A stretch of 64,000 bases of DNA from Paragonimus skrjabini miyazakii (lineage: Eukaryota; Platyhelminthes; Trematoda; Plagiorchiida; Troglotrematidae): positions 14,503-78,502 of the forward strand of contig JTDE01002016.1 of assembly GCA_014338405.1 (NCBI GenBank). Direction: 5' to 3'. The notes beneath the pieces were generated by a model. The model made no database searches, had not been told where the DNA came from, and was given only the letters and a program-made list of their open reading frames with translations. Each line of letters opens with the position of its first letter. Within the stretch, counting starts at the first letter, position 1. Position numbers and translations under genes: made by a program. Below, piece by piece: positions 1 through 11,215 of the stretch.

Positions 1-612
1 TGTTGGTAAAAGCGAGCTGGGGGCGTCTTCGTCACCATATAACGATGGCTTATTCAACCACAAACATCCCTCTCGTGTTATAGTCGAGTCGAACTTTATC
101 TACCCTGAAAAGTGGGTTTTCAATCCAAAGTACCACGATATGTTTCATACTACTAAAAAATATGAACTATAATAACCGAAAATAAAGTTATAATCACAGA
201 AGTTTCAATTAAGAACAACTAACTAACCAGTTTCACAATGTTACAAACTTTGTCATTTACTGAACTCTAAGGAAACGAGTTCAGGATAAACCAGAATCCT
301 AGTCAGGTAAATGACCATTAGGGAAAAGTTGCTTGCTATCACAGACGAACCTATACGTAAATCCTGTCACCGAATTGGATAAAAATTTGTATGGATCCGA
401 AGGTAAAGCCTAGGATTTTGTTAGCATACTTCCCATCTGGTTTCAACCTACATTCGACAACGACAACAACAACAACAACAGCAACAACATTGTTAACATG
501 TGTGCATTTAATGCCACTTCATAGGGCTACGATTTGTTTGCGCGTTTGTGATTTTACATCAAAAGGTTGCGTAAAATGTCTGACAAAAAGTGAAACCTAT
601 ATGGAAATATAC
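1..612. other. Unassigned, with a short CAA repeat
   Basis: No gene is recognised. A (CAA)n-rich tract lies at about 456-489 and explains the threonine run in the overlapping short ORF, which is not considered coding. Confidence 0.6.
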
Positions 613-810
613 AGGTTGATGAGTAGTAGGGGATTTTGGTTTTCATATACATTGAACGAAACTCGAATCTAGCGGTTTTTTTCGAAAGGGACTGACTGGA
701 AAGTATATGGAATGAAACTCGAATCTAGTGCTTCTTTTCGAAAGTGGTCAACTGAAAAGTCTATGAGAATGCGACAGTTGCGATCAATTGTAGGTGATGC
801 TCTATGTATA
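613..810. mobile_element. Scrambled fragment of the tRNA/hammerhead retroelement
   Basis: The left end (about 615-657) is the element's 3' terminus in antisense: the GATGAGTAGTAGGGG block, then a T-rich stretch, then the TTGAACG block. It is followed by two sense copies of the 3' half of the hammerhead (GAAACTCGAATCTAG) at 658 and 714, each running into the element's tail (GACTGGAAAGT block). The two half-ribozyme units are 56 bp apart, so this part is a short tandem duplication. The CUGANGA half of the ribozyme is absent, so no self-cleavage is expected. No clean target-site duplication was found. Confidence 0.7.
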
Positions 811-3090
811 TTAAATGTGTAGGTATTAATGAGTCTATGATAGAAATGATGAAGGCTAGAATGTGTTTTTAAACGTACCAAATACAAAGTGGATTCTGTG
901 TTTTTCATGAAACCATAATTGATTTACAGTAACAAATACATGTTTAAGTACACAGTGATTCCGATGTGGTTGACTAGTGATTAGTTATGAATGGGTACAC
1001 CCTTAATGTACTATTCTGCCTATTGTTCCATGAGTTGTTGATATCAATAACCAAGTGAGAACGAGACATCCAAATATTTTTAGATCTTAATGGATAGGTC
1101 ACCAGAAATGGACGAACGAACTAACCCCGTTACATTAGTTTCCAGTTAGAAGTGTTAGGAATAGGTACATCCAAAAACAACATTACCTACATGCTTGAAT
1201 GATACAATTCTATTAGATTGTATGTAAGTTGAGCATAGAAAAGCAGTCAGGAAAACTTCTTTGGATATACCAAAGTTTTTGTCCCGTTGAGTCAACTACA
1301 CTGAGTTGAATTAATGAAGTGACCACTTGATGGATTACCTAGGCGCAGATGAACACTGTGACTGTGTAACTGTTGACATCATGCAGCCCGGTTTATAAAG
1401 ATGACCTTACATCTATTTTCCCATGTCGACAGTATGATGTGAACAACATTGAACTTAAACGTTGATAAGTGTGCTGATAGGATTACAACTAATCGTCTGA
1501 GTAATGATTCTAGAAAGGTATAATTTTATCGAACAAATTCAATTTTGCAGTAGTGTACGTCATTCAGTTTAGTGTAGGGCATTTTTAAGGAATTGGATTT
1601 ACCTATTTGGTCCTCACACAGCTGGTAATGTTCTGTGACAAAAGACAATGAGGTGAAACAGGGAAAGAGAACACTTCTGGGCAGGGATAACAGCAGACAC
1701 AACACTAGTGATTCCCTATGGAAATCAGTCTTAGTATACATATAACTGTCCCACGACTAGAACTAGTCAATCATACTTGTTACTGTCGCCCATAAGAGTT
1801 GGTCTGTGGTCATTGTTTACAATGTGTAAAGTACCTATAGGTCCATTCTCATTTGTTGAAGAGAACTTTGGGGAGAAAACTATTTCGAACATGTTTACAA
1901 CCCTTATCCTGATGTAATACAAAGTGGTTTCGTGTATATATCTTGAAAGAATACACTGGAGATGTTCTCAATCAAGCAACGGCTCAGGTGGATGTGTTTT
2001 ACACGGATGAGAAAATGAATAAGTTAAGATATTACTCTTTTTATTGTATAAACAGGTATATACGTGTTGGTTCTGTTTATTCAATGTAGATCAATGAGTA
2101 ACCATAATTTGGCTACCTCAGATAACACTGGTTGGTTAGCTCTGCCATGTTTTGGTCTTTTAATTCACAAATCCAAACTCTGATAGATGACATGACAGAA
2201 TAACTCAGAGGATGTATGTAACTGCCGATTTGTATGACCCTCGACTATCCTAGATAAACGACATCAGTTCGACGTTTTTCTGGTTACAAGCTTTCCTCCC
2301 GGTTTGTCTAGTCAAGATTGTTTCCCAAATGACTTTATGCAAATAAGCTTAGTCTACGTGATATGGACTTAGGCTCAACGTGGTAGTCTATTCTCGTTGT
2401 TACTTACACACAATAGTCGGTAGCCCGATTATTAATGTACTATTCATGTACATCTCCAAATCAATTATTCAGTAGTCCCCTTCTCACACGATGTAGACAC
2501 CCTGGTGTTGAATGTTTGAATATAGATTTAGCTATATTTTTTAGTAGTTAGATCCCTTCCCCTCTCCTTCTTTTTTCTTCTCTCTTACTATACAGGGTTT
2601 GCTTGCCCCCCCCCTTTATGGTTGTTTGGCGGTTAAGCATCTGTGTGAACCACTAATGTATTGCTGTCTATGATAGTGATGATGATGCGTCCCTTTCTCC
2701 TCGTTAGCATCCACCGGAACAGGTATATAACTTGAAGACTTAGCAGACAACTAGGATGGACAATTTTGTATTCATATTAACGTTGCAATCAGGTTGAAAT
2801 GATTAACCTCTGTACTTAGCAATAATGTTCTACTGGATGCTGATACTCTCACCTGATGCAGTTTTTACTTTGTTCAGTTGTATGTGTTGTTCATGTGCCT
2901 AAACCTACCCACTTTCACTATAAAAACGAATTCACCTGCCTGTCTATTTGGACAGTCAATCAGCTGATTTAACATACCACTCGTGTTTGCCAAACCGTCC
3001 GATTGATACAAACGTGACTCTGCACACTCCACATATACCAATCTCCTGTTTGCAACTATTCACACTTGGATCAGCACTGGTCACGCGGAG

Positions 3091-3093
<3 letters not shown>
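811..3093. other. Unassigned non-coding stretch
   Basis: Only short ORFs are present, with no recognisable domain, RNA gene or repeat. A poly-C run lies near 2607-2615. Confidence 0.5.

Positions 3094-3121
<28 letters not shown>
3094..3121. repeat. (TG)n microsatellite
   Basis: An uninterrupted TG dinucleotide run of 14 units. It generates the Cys-Val and Thr-His runs in overlapping ORFs on both strands, which are therefore artefacts. Confidence 0.95.
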
Positions 3122-3892
3122 ACTTGTGTGCGCATCATCGAGCGAGTCATTCGGACGACATAAACAACTTATTAACTGCATTTATCTCTACCACTTGAAA
3201 CACAAGGATGACCCTGGTTTTATCTACAGCTGTTGTCATCATTTAGTCGATGGAGTTCACGAAAAGAGCAAATGAAACGATCTACACACAAATCTCAGGA
3301 ACGGTTAATGAGATGAGTACTTAGGTTTGTGAGACAGACCAGTGAAGGTCATCTTGTTGAACGGCACAAGCCTTGTCTTCTGGACCAATTGTGCGAATCA
3401 TTTCTTACTTATCTACCTTGATCTGTCAAATCTATGTCAGAGTAAACACTAAACAATTAACCCTTTATCTTGGATATACACTGGATTAAAGTCTCAACAC
3501 ATGTACCTTACCGACATAATCATTTTCAGCTTAACCTACCCTCGGACTTGTCGTATGGTAAGGTGTGTGGTAGCAGTCTGGAATCGGTATCATCATATCG
3601 ATCGACTAGTCTGTCGATTAGTCTATCAGTGTGTTGGTCTTGACATGATAAATGAAGCGGACTTGTCAGGTTTTTTCGACGACCGGTTTCTAGGTAGTTA
3701 ACAGTAGACTTCTGGTCAACACAAGCTTGCGCTCGTTTTCTGTCGACTCTAGTGACCACTGGCAATCATAGTTCGTTTAACTCTATTCGACCAGGCCTGT
3801 GATCAGTTGATTGTCATTTTAACAGAAACAGCAGAGTTGGTTGTACAACTTCAAACGATCTCTGACAATATTATTGTTTAAAGCAGGGCCAG
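3122..3892. other. Unassigned non-coding stretch
   Basis: No gene or known repeat is recognised up to the LTR remnant that starts near 3893. Confidence 0.5.
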
Positions 3893-4237
3893 CGAGACGT
3901 GGCAGCCGAAATAAGATGGATGACCAAATTGAAGGCGTGATTATTCCAACACTCTCAGGAATATCTCGACACGGCTGTAGAGTACGTTCAAAGCCTACAG
4001 TAGATAGACGGAGGACAGCACGAGCGACCGGATAAGCCACCGCTCAGCGAAATCGGATAAACGGACGAGGAATAGCAGGCAGAAAACCCCCGGGTAGAAG
4101 TGCACACGACGTGCGAACAGAAACCGAGCGGTGTTGTGGACTGGAATTGTGATTCAAAATCGCGAGCGCTCGTGTGGCATGGTAACTAGCGAGTTGGGCA
4201 ATAAAGATTGTGATTTACTGGACGCCTTTTCGCTACA
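3893..4237 (+). repeat. Solo LTR remnant, Gypsy family A, 5' truncated
   Basis: Nearly identical over its length to the right two-thirds of the solo LTR at 24900-25429: same GACGTGGCAGCCGAAATA start block, AATAAAGATT polyadenylation region and CGCTACA terminus. The left 180 bp of the LTR are missing. The sequence just left of the join contains ATTG and the right flank starts ATTG, which could be a remnant of a 4-bp target duplication. It points in the opposite direction to the Gypsy body that begins about 250 bp further right, so it is not that element's own 3' LTR. Confidence 0.8.
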
Positions 4238-4699
4238 ATTGTCCCCCCTTATACTCCTTTGGTTGCAAATTATATGAGTTACTTGGTTTTCAGCTCCGCA
4301 CGCACTGAACCACTCTGCATTTACCTCCCGTGTCAATCTAGTCGGTTGTGAAATTGACAGATCATGCTCGGCATTTCAAACGATTAGCTGGCATTCACAA
4401 AACATAACCTAATCATGCGGCTCTCTACAGTCTTAACAACTAAGCAGTTTAAAATGTTCGTTATCTGCAACCAAATATCCGCATTCTGAACCCACTGTTA
4501 CCTGTTTGTCTGACGCGTACGAACGATCACAATCGATCGATGGTGTACGCCGTCCGACCGATCATGTTTCATGGTAATAGATAGGTGCATTCATTACGCG
4601 CGATCATAGTAGCTTACTTAGGTCTCTCAAAACAGGAACACTGGTCCGTGATGACTTTGTGAAGTAACCCAAAGCGAGCCAGGACATTGTACATATAGA

Positions 4700-5020
4700 C
4701 ATATGCAACTATTTCGATCGTTTGACCTGCCGTTGGAATGGCTTCCATCCATCATGTGAAATGGTCGATCATTACAACTATAAAGCGATTTCCATTTTGT
4801 TTTTTTGGGAGTGGATCAAAAATGTCTATGACTCGTGTGTGCCCGGCATGCTCTGTTACGATGAATTGCGTCGGAGGTGTTGTCGTCATTGTTTTCCCGA
4901 TTCTGTTGGCAATGAGGGCAGGATAGAATGAAATTAGTCACATCTTTCTACATTGTAGACCAAAATATCCGCCGTCGCAGGAGATCCAGCACGAGCTCTC
5001 GCCTCATGTGAACACTTGCG
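4700..5020 (-). pseudogene. Gypsy integrase fragment: zinc finger and first catalytic Asp region
   Basis: Integrase inserts reverse-transcribed DNA. On the minus strand at about 4930-4890 the reading contains ILSCPHCQQNR, the CxxC half of the HHCC zinc finger. At about 4790-4730 it contains RFIVVMIDHFT and WMEAIP, the block around the first catalytic Asp, with an in-frame TGA between these two pieces. Further on, VITDQCSCFE corresponds to the second catalytic Asp block, usually TDxGxxF. The Glu region is not recognisable. Frame breaks separate this from RNase H upstream. Confidence 0.8.
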
Positions 5021-5028
5021 TATGCCGG

Positions 5029-5523
5029 TCAAATCACACGATTCCACTGGTCCACAAGAATAAATGGCAGTCGCTGAAGTCGCAGCCCGCTCTGCATCTT
5101 CACATCGACGACGAGTTGACTGTTCTCCAGGTGTAGTCGGTCCCAGATCTGTAACAACTCATTCAGTTCCCAAATTACCGCCTTTGGTTTGGTTCCTGCC
5201 AGTAAATGTTTACATATTTCGTGTACTCGATAGTTCTGCTGTTGATTGACCAAGATGTCTTTGTCGGCAACCAATAATGCGTTCAAGAGTATGGCTTCAT
5301 TTGGCAGCTCATTTTCTTGTACTGGTCGTGACAGTGCACCAGGTACCTTATTGTTTCTACCCTTGACATGCCCGATGGTGAAGTTGAACTCTTCTAATCG
5401 AAGGACTGAGTACGCCAGCCATTCACATGGACCTTTCGTCGTCCTCAGCCAGACCAGCGGCTTGTGGTCCGTCTCAACAAGAAAGATGGTCGCCATCAGA
5501 TAAGTCGTCCACTGTTCTAGCAC
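5029..5523 (-). pseudogene. Gypsy RNase H and connection to integrase
   Basis: RNase H removes the RNA strand during reverse transcription. The 164-residue reading contains TDHKPLVWL (residues 18-26), the classic Gypsy RNase H motif. After it come a LAYSVLRLEEF block and GHVKGRNNKVPGALSR, matching the conserved G-x-x-N-x-x-ADALSR end of the domain. The usual Ala-Asp before LSR reads Pro-Gly-Ala here. The rest is the spacer to the integrase zinc finger. The reading is open but isolated from RT by frame breaks, so it is called a pseudogene fragment. Confidence 0.85.
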
Positions 5524-5699
5524 CAGGCGATAGCTAGATATTTTTTCTCCCCGGTGGAATACTTCCTCGCCGCTTCTGTCAGCACTCGGTTGGTATAACC
5601 AATTTTCCCCGACGGTTGTGGAAGATCTGTCTCGATTCCGATATCTCTTGCATCCAATGACACAGTGAACGGTTTATTCGGTTTGGGGGTCGTCAGGCA

Positions 5700-6110
5700 T
5701 CATCGAGTGTTGCCAGCTTCATGTGTGCGTTGGTTCATCGCCATCCCCAAGTCGTCAGTCCAGACAAATCTCTTCTCCTTCGTCAGTAGTTGGAAGAGTG
5801 AATATGCGTTTTGAAGGGGCCCCGACGTGAGTTTTGAGTCATAACCGACCATTTCGAGAAAAGAACTTAGCTGTCGCTCCGATTTGGGCGTTGAAAATCT
5901 CTTGATCGGTTCCAACGTTTCTAGCAGTGGTTGGAACCTTTCGTTACCAACTGTGTGTCCCAAACAGATGACTGAATTGCGACCTATTAAGAACTTCTTG
6001 CTACTCAGTTTTAACCGGCTGCGTCGATTCGTTGTAACACTGCTCACAGTCCTTCTGCTTGTTCCGATAACATATTGGACAATATGACGATGTCGTCTCC
6101 ATATACGGTT
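5700..6110 (-). pseudogene. Gypsy reverse transcriptase, palm end and thumb
   Basis: Minus-strand RT. The catalytic box reads VTVYGDDIVIL at about 6112-6080 (YGDD codons at 6092-6103), followed by LSEQAEGL and then a stop. A second frame carries LGHTV, LETLEPIKRF and RQLSSFLEMVGYDSKL, the thumb region that follows the palm in Gypsy RTs, and ends with KEKRFVWTDD at the start of RNase H. Gypsy enzymes usually have Leu, Val or Ile in the second position of YxDD, and Gly is seen here. Confidence 0.85.
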
Positions 6111-6199
6111 ACTCCTTCCAGAATGCGAAGCAAGAGACGTCTGGAAGTGGCTGGAGAGTTACACATGTCAAACGGCATCCGAAGTAATTCGTATTGCTG

Positions 6200-6587
6200 T
6201 CCGTTTCCTAGTCAACAGGAAGGGTGACGAAAATGGGTTGTTTGTTCGTTAAGTTTTTCTCTTCACCGGCATCTCATTTAGCTGCCTCTGCACTTCTGGG
6301 ATCAGTTCAAATGGTATATTGCAGTATATTGATCTGCATCTTGTACCTGGCTACAGGTCTATCGATTGTTTGATCCACGTACGAAGTCTGTACTGGTCAT
6401 CCGCATTAGTGAATAGATGAGCGAACTCACCAACACCCTGCTTGATTGGAAAAGGGCACCTTTTTGCTAGGAATTTGGCAGCGATCCTGCCCATTCGGCA
6501 TCGCTCCTGCATCTTCTCGCTATAGGATTTCACGGAATTATCTCCAACACGAAGCTTGGTCATCTCCAGATTCACGTTTGCCTTCAA
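6200..6587 (-). pseudogene. Gypsy RT N-terminal region
   Basis: The reading contains VGEFAHLF about 20 residues before its first stop, followed out of frame by IPFELIPEVQRQLNEM. This matches the region just before the RT fingers in Gypsy Pol, where a 'P-x-R-x-P...v-x-x-ql-x-em' block precedes the fingers. Decayed by stops. Confidence 0.6.
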
Positions 6588-6689
6588 TCACCGTGGCAGA
6601 TTGTCATTTCTCTCACGTTGTCAGTTACCAACATTGTGTCATCGCCGGACACAGCCTATCTGAATTTCGACATTATGTGTCCCGCACCT

Positions 6690-7151
6690 ACCTTCAAAGC
6701 CGTCCCTCCGACCGTGACTATATTCCACTTACTGGGCTTAACGGACAATCCTTGTACTTTGCCTGTCACTGACGTCTCCACCCCCTGTATCTACTACCGC
6801 GATCTTTTGTTCTGTCTTGATCAGCAATTTCACTTGTGGGATGCCTCCATGACAATTGAATATCACAGAAAAAGAAGAAAAATGTCTGTTAGAGCACTGA
6901 CTGGTAAAGTGTTCCACCCAGTTGCAAACAAAGCACCGATTGCAGTGTTGTGGTCCACGTACTCATCTAACTTGTGGTCTTGTTGGTTCCGGACTCGTTT
7001 TCAAACTTTTCACTGCTCTTGTGAAATGTTCGATCATCTTCCCGAGCCCATCGACTTCTAGCCGTCTGACTTTCATCCATACGGACAGACGCTGAACACT
7101 TCCGACCAGCTGATCAATATTTGTGATTTCATAAGACTTGATCATCCACAT
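6690..7151 (-). pseudogene. Gypsy gag C-terminus (CCHC knuckle) and protease-like region
   Basis: The nucleocapsid zinc knuckle reads CFVCNWVEHFTSQC at 6894-6935 on the minus strand, a perfect C-x2-C-x4-H-x4-C. Downstream in the same frame, KIAVVDTGGGD fits the D-T-G active site of a retropepsin-type protease. Upstream, the ORF at 6963-7151 (minus) is gag sequence with no further recognisable motif. A stop ends the protease frame soon after. Confidence 0.75.
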
Positions 7152-7195
7152 CTCCTACAATTCCAGCGGCAAGTTCTGGATACACCACTCCCCCA

Positions 7196-7393
7196 TCAAT
7201 CTGTCCTCCGTTTTTTGGCCACCTCTGGCAGACTGCCAGTCAACTGCGGTAATATGTTTTGACAGTAAACCACAGGGTCTTGACTGTCGGGAAACCCGGT
7301 GCTATGGAAACGGTCCATTGCCCACTGTCGGTTTTGTTCCCTAGTAAACTCTTGAATCAGTGCTGCCGCGTTGTGTTTAATGCACGGCATCAA
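7196..7393 (-). pseudogene. Gypsy gag N-terminal fragment
   Basis: A 65-residue reading that starts immediately inside the 5' LTR. It contains EFTREQNRQWAMDRF and ends RTD before a stop. It is placed in gag by position (between LTR and zinc knuckle), not by a specific motif. Confidence 0.5.
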
Positions 7394-7750
7394 TGTGGCA
7401 AAAAGTCATTCAATAAAGTACGATCTTTATTGTCCACTTCGCACGCTCCTATGTCAAGGGCGCTAAGGCTTATGAAGCGGTGGTTTCCACACCCATGTTG
7501 TGTGTACTTCTGCCTAAATTATGTGTAGTTGACGCTTCCTGACTTGGATTTTTGGCTTGCCATTTCTCGCCTGTTGGCTTGATTTCGTTGAGGGAAGTCT
7601 GGTCTGGTCGACTGTGTTGTCTGCAAATCCATCCGCTATGGGCTTTGATCATATTTCACTACTACGTCGGGATATTTCACTGTGTGTTGGAATAAACTCG
7701 CCTTCGATTTGGTCATCCATGACAATCGGATATACAGCTTTTTGTCTTTA
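7394..7750 (-). repeat. 5' LTR of the family A Gypsy element
   Basis: The reverse complement matches the other family A LTRs: GATGACCAAATCGAAGGCG followed by a TTATTCCAACAC block, the AATAAAGATCGTACTTTATT polyadenylation region, and a TTTTTGCCACA terminus at 7394 (family consensus CGCTACA or TGCTACA). More diverged than the solo LTRs. The 5' boundary is approximate. Confidence 0.75.
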
Positions 7751-9561
7751 TTTCCTTGCTCCGTAGCATCTGTTCACTAGTTGTGTGTACTTTGGTGCAT
7801 TCCAACGAATCTGATTTGGTTCACTGCATTCGGTTTGTTCTGCATCGGTGCAGTCCACTCTGGATTCCCTGAAATACAGTCCCTGATTTATTATACTTAA
7901 GTAAACATTTACCAACCGCTTATGCTCTTGTTCTATTTGTTCAAATAAACTTATCTACGAGTCAAGGTTATTCACCTGGCTTGCTACCTCGGTAAAAGGC
8001 ATTCTGTAAGTCACTAGCGAATTAGATGATTGTATGGATCCTGATTGTTTGTAAAGCTGGATTCATTAAACACTCAACTAGGTAGCATTTTTAATGAGGT
8101 TCAGGGCTAGTTATTACTTTTAAGGTGATTGAAATGGTTTCATGTAGTATGCTGCTTTATCAATCTGGTATGCTGTATTGTTCCGCTCATCCTCGCATTA
8201 AACTTAACATACTGATAAACCAAATTTCTGTTTTAGTCCATGTCAATGATTAAAGAGCACAATGTCATCTAAAGCATATGACATCCAAAAACATCACATG
8301 CATGACTGGTTGCCTCGGTGATTCGTTTCCGATATAACTCACTTATCCGGACTATCCAGTTTTTTGTTCATCTTGAATTCATTGTGTGACCCGGGTAGTT
8401 TGTCATCTTGTGTATGATGCTAATACATTTGTTTGCATAGAACAGATGGACTAGGTGAGGAATGATAGTCCTCCGTTCTCCCTACTAACCCAGCTGAACC
8501 AAATACCGTTGTGAGGCCTTGCCTAGCTGTATCACACAGTGCATTGGGGCACATATTTCAACTCCAATCACACGAGAAGTTGAGGGTGATATACAGGTCA
8601 TATTCCCATTGAAAGCTGTGCAATTTGTTCATTCTGACTGATCACGAATATGACATCGGTATGTATACAGACACGAAAAGGAACAAAGGCTTATTTCCAG
8701 CCGTCATTGAAACACAATCTAATCAGGCAAACACAAAGAACAATCTATTTCTTGTTTATCCTCCCCCTGTTCGTTCTAAAGTTTACCACATTAACCCATC
8801 TGAAGTGAATTTATCATCAACATTGATCAGAGGTCACACACTTTCAACGACTAGGTGGATACATGACAGTCATCCGAAGAACAAACACATAGACAAGCAA
8901 AACATATTTGTTTGGGCATCGTTTATAATTACTTCCCCTGAAACGCTATTCTTCTGGAAGCTAAGCTGAGTTTTTTTGGTAAGATCATTTGAGCAAGTTG
9001 TTATTCATGAATTCCAATTAGAACGATGAAAATGTAGAGAAATCTGATAAGAAAATATTGTGATCAATTGTTTTATAAATGTTTTGAAAATGACCTAGTA
9101 TGTAATAGCATAAATTCTGTTCCAGTGTGTAATATAAAACGTATTCTGTTAGTTTATTATTGAAAAGATGAGTGAAAAAATGAAAACAATCAGTAGCACA
9201 GGGGTAACGGGTTTTTCGACAGATATTGAAAGGTCCGGTAACCAATGCATTGACTAAGAATGTAGATAAAACATTTGAAACCATTGATCCCCTTGAACGG
9301 TTTGAACAAAGCAGTTAGAACACGAAAACTGGTAGATGTAAGCATTTCCTATCGATAAAGCATTTGTTTAAATTTGGCCAACTGCTTTAAACTTTCCAAA
9401 ACTTCGATGAAGACATTTCATAGCAACTTTAGAAAAACATCTGGTGAATAATATACATTGTAATCTGGTTGATACGGTCACACTAACCTAATCGATCTTG
9501 TCCACGTTAGCTGACATTGCTTAAGATGCACTGAGATGACGTAACTACGCTCATTATACCC
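7751..9561. other. Unassigned stretch
   Basis: Short ORFs only (for example 8625-8969 plus and 9018-9284 minus). None has a recognisable domain or good splice context. Confidence 0.5.
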
Positions 9562-9885
9562 TTACGGCCCCTTATGCAAAACATAATCTGTTTCAAATGT
9601 TGTATACACATAATAAAGTATGTTAAATAGATTCTTTTTCAATTTTTCTTCCTCTACAACAAAATTATCTGTGTATATTTCAACTAGAGTGTTATCGTTT
9701 ACACTTCTGCTGCTATTCACCATATAATGCAGCTTAACACGGAGTGCATCCTTTCTGTGCTGCATACTAAATTGTTCGTTTTCGTTACTCCCCATAAAGT
9801 CCTGCGAAACATCCACACAAAAAATATCCCATTTTAAATCTACCTGATACTGAACTCTATTTTCCTCATAGAACCGTTTAAGCAC
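9562..9885 (-). CDS. Unrecognised ORF or possible exon, 107 codons
   Basis: Not recognised. The reading is open for 107 codons. It looks protein-like in composition, mixing charged and aromatic residues, for example VEIYTDNFVVEEEKLKKNLF followed by several Tyr. An in-frame stop lies just upstream of the first possible start (GTG at 9885). No signal peptide, membrane segment or repeat is visible. It could be a terminal exon, a decayed mobile-element ORF, or chance. Confidence 0.25.
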   Translation of the reverse strand: MLKRFYEENRVQYQVDLKWDIFCVDVSQDFMGSNENEQFSMQHRKDALRVKLHYMVNSSRSVNDNTLVEIYTDNFVVEEEKLKKNLFNILYYVYTTFETDYVLHKGP

Positions 9886-11215
9886 TTTTCAACTTCCCAC
9901 CGGCTTATTCACTCTTCGGTTGTTCAAAAATTGTTCTCTTCAAAGTAATCAGCTATGTATCACGACAGTCGATACAAAAGAGATAGATGGTGGGCGAAGA
10001 CGCACTCAATTGAGCTCAAACATCTCGGAGATACACATGATTAATTATGAAAGTGTTGTACTGGATACATCAAAACTACCAAGTTGCTCATAAACGTTAA
10101 ATTCTATGTAACATCCGATCAAAGCGGCATCTGAACGAATAGCTTCGAACTTGAAGCTCTGTGTGACGTTATCAATTGCCTTTAAGTAGGTTTGTTGCAA
10201 AATGATTTCGTCACAGTGATAGCAAACAAGTTATTTGTGATAGCCTTCAGGTTAACGATTGATACTTTAGCTTCCCGGAAACAATAGTGTGCTATACATA
10301 ATTTTGGGTGACTGTCATTTCTTCATCTCTACACAGCTTTTGAAAATTTTTCTCACAAATTCCTTTTTGACTTCGAATGCATCTTCATAGTAGTTCGAAC
10401 CATTCAGGGTTACTACATCGAGTAGATCTTTGTAAAACAGTAACTACAGTTAGCCGTTGCATATAATCATAGAATAAGGTATGTCACTTTGGCAGAACAG
10501 TTGTTTCATTCCAAAATAATACAACTTCCAGTTTTACTGGGACTATTAATCTATAGTGATTGAAACGGCTTTCTGTTGGTGGAATTGAGAGTCGTGAACA
10601 TCTCCTTGTTATTACTGAATGAGTCAACTCTTTTTACCGCCTTTCTATCGTTTTTCGTATCAAACCGGACAGATGTTTACCGCATATTTTGCCAGTACGT
10701 CGCAATTAACTGAAGTGTAACTTGTCGAATTATATCTCATTTTTGTTTTGTTCTGGGTGGTATTCCATAGTCTGCAGGATGAACTATAAACCTGGATAGT
10801 TTAGTGAATGCATGCATTTAGTTGACTGGGCGTGCTACTGGCTGATAAGTATAAGTCAGTCAGTCCACTCTATGTTGCTGGGCCTTCCTGCGACCTCAAA
10901 CCGTTGTCCACCTTCTGTGGTAATGTACACTGACGTGTTCCGTATTCGCATGGACACACTGCTTAGCTGAGGGACTTCCCATGTGATCACGACGTTGCCG
11001 ATAGGAATGAATGATACAAAGGGTATTTGGACACGTATTTGGGATCAACGACCGGATGACTCGTGCTAGGGAGCATGGTCACTTTCGTCACCTCTCTTAT
11101 GCCTTTCAGCTGAAACGCCTGCGTGTATGTGACACGCCATGTGTCGACGAGTTCACTCTTCTGAGGGTGTTTTTCTCCAAATAAACCATGTGTGGACAGC
11201 AGGTAAAACAATTAG
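9886..11215. other. Unassigned stretch
   Basis: No recognisable gene. Minus-strand readings around 10320-10440 have short open runs in AT-rich sequence but no identifiable motif. Confidence 0.45.

Larger units (their letters stand above)
4480..7750 (-). mobile_element. Degenerate Ty3/Gypsy retrotransposon, family A, with 5' LTR
   Basis: Read on the minus strand, the parts appear in canonical Gypsy order: LTR, gag with a CCHC knuckle, a D-T-G protease-like site, RT, RNase H, integrase zinc finger and integrase core. Stops and frameshifts interrupt every domain, so it is a dead copy. The integrase fades out near 4480 and no same-orientation 3' LTR follows. A solo LTR of the same family in the opposite orientation lies next to it, which suggests deletion or rearrangement of the 3' end. 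The family has three other LTR copies in this window. Confidence 0.85.

Noticed and set aside
2948..3163. Overlapping plus and minus ORFs near 3 kb
   Set aside because: Both are extended by the (TG)n microsatellite, which has no stops in some frames.
3819..4040. ORFs on both strands in the 4-kb LTR
   Set aside because: The same readings recur at 25102-25377 because both are copies of a family A LTR. LTR sequence is not expected to encode these proteins.
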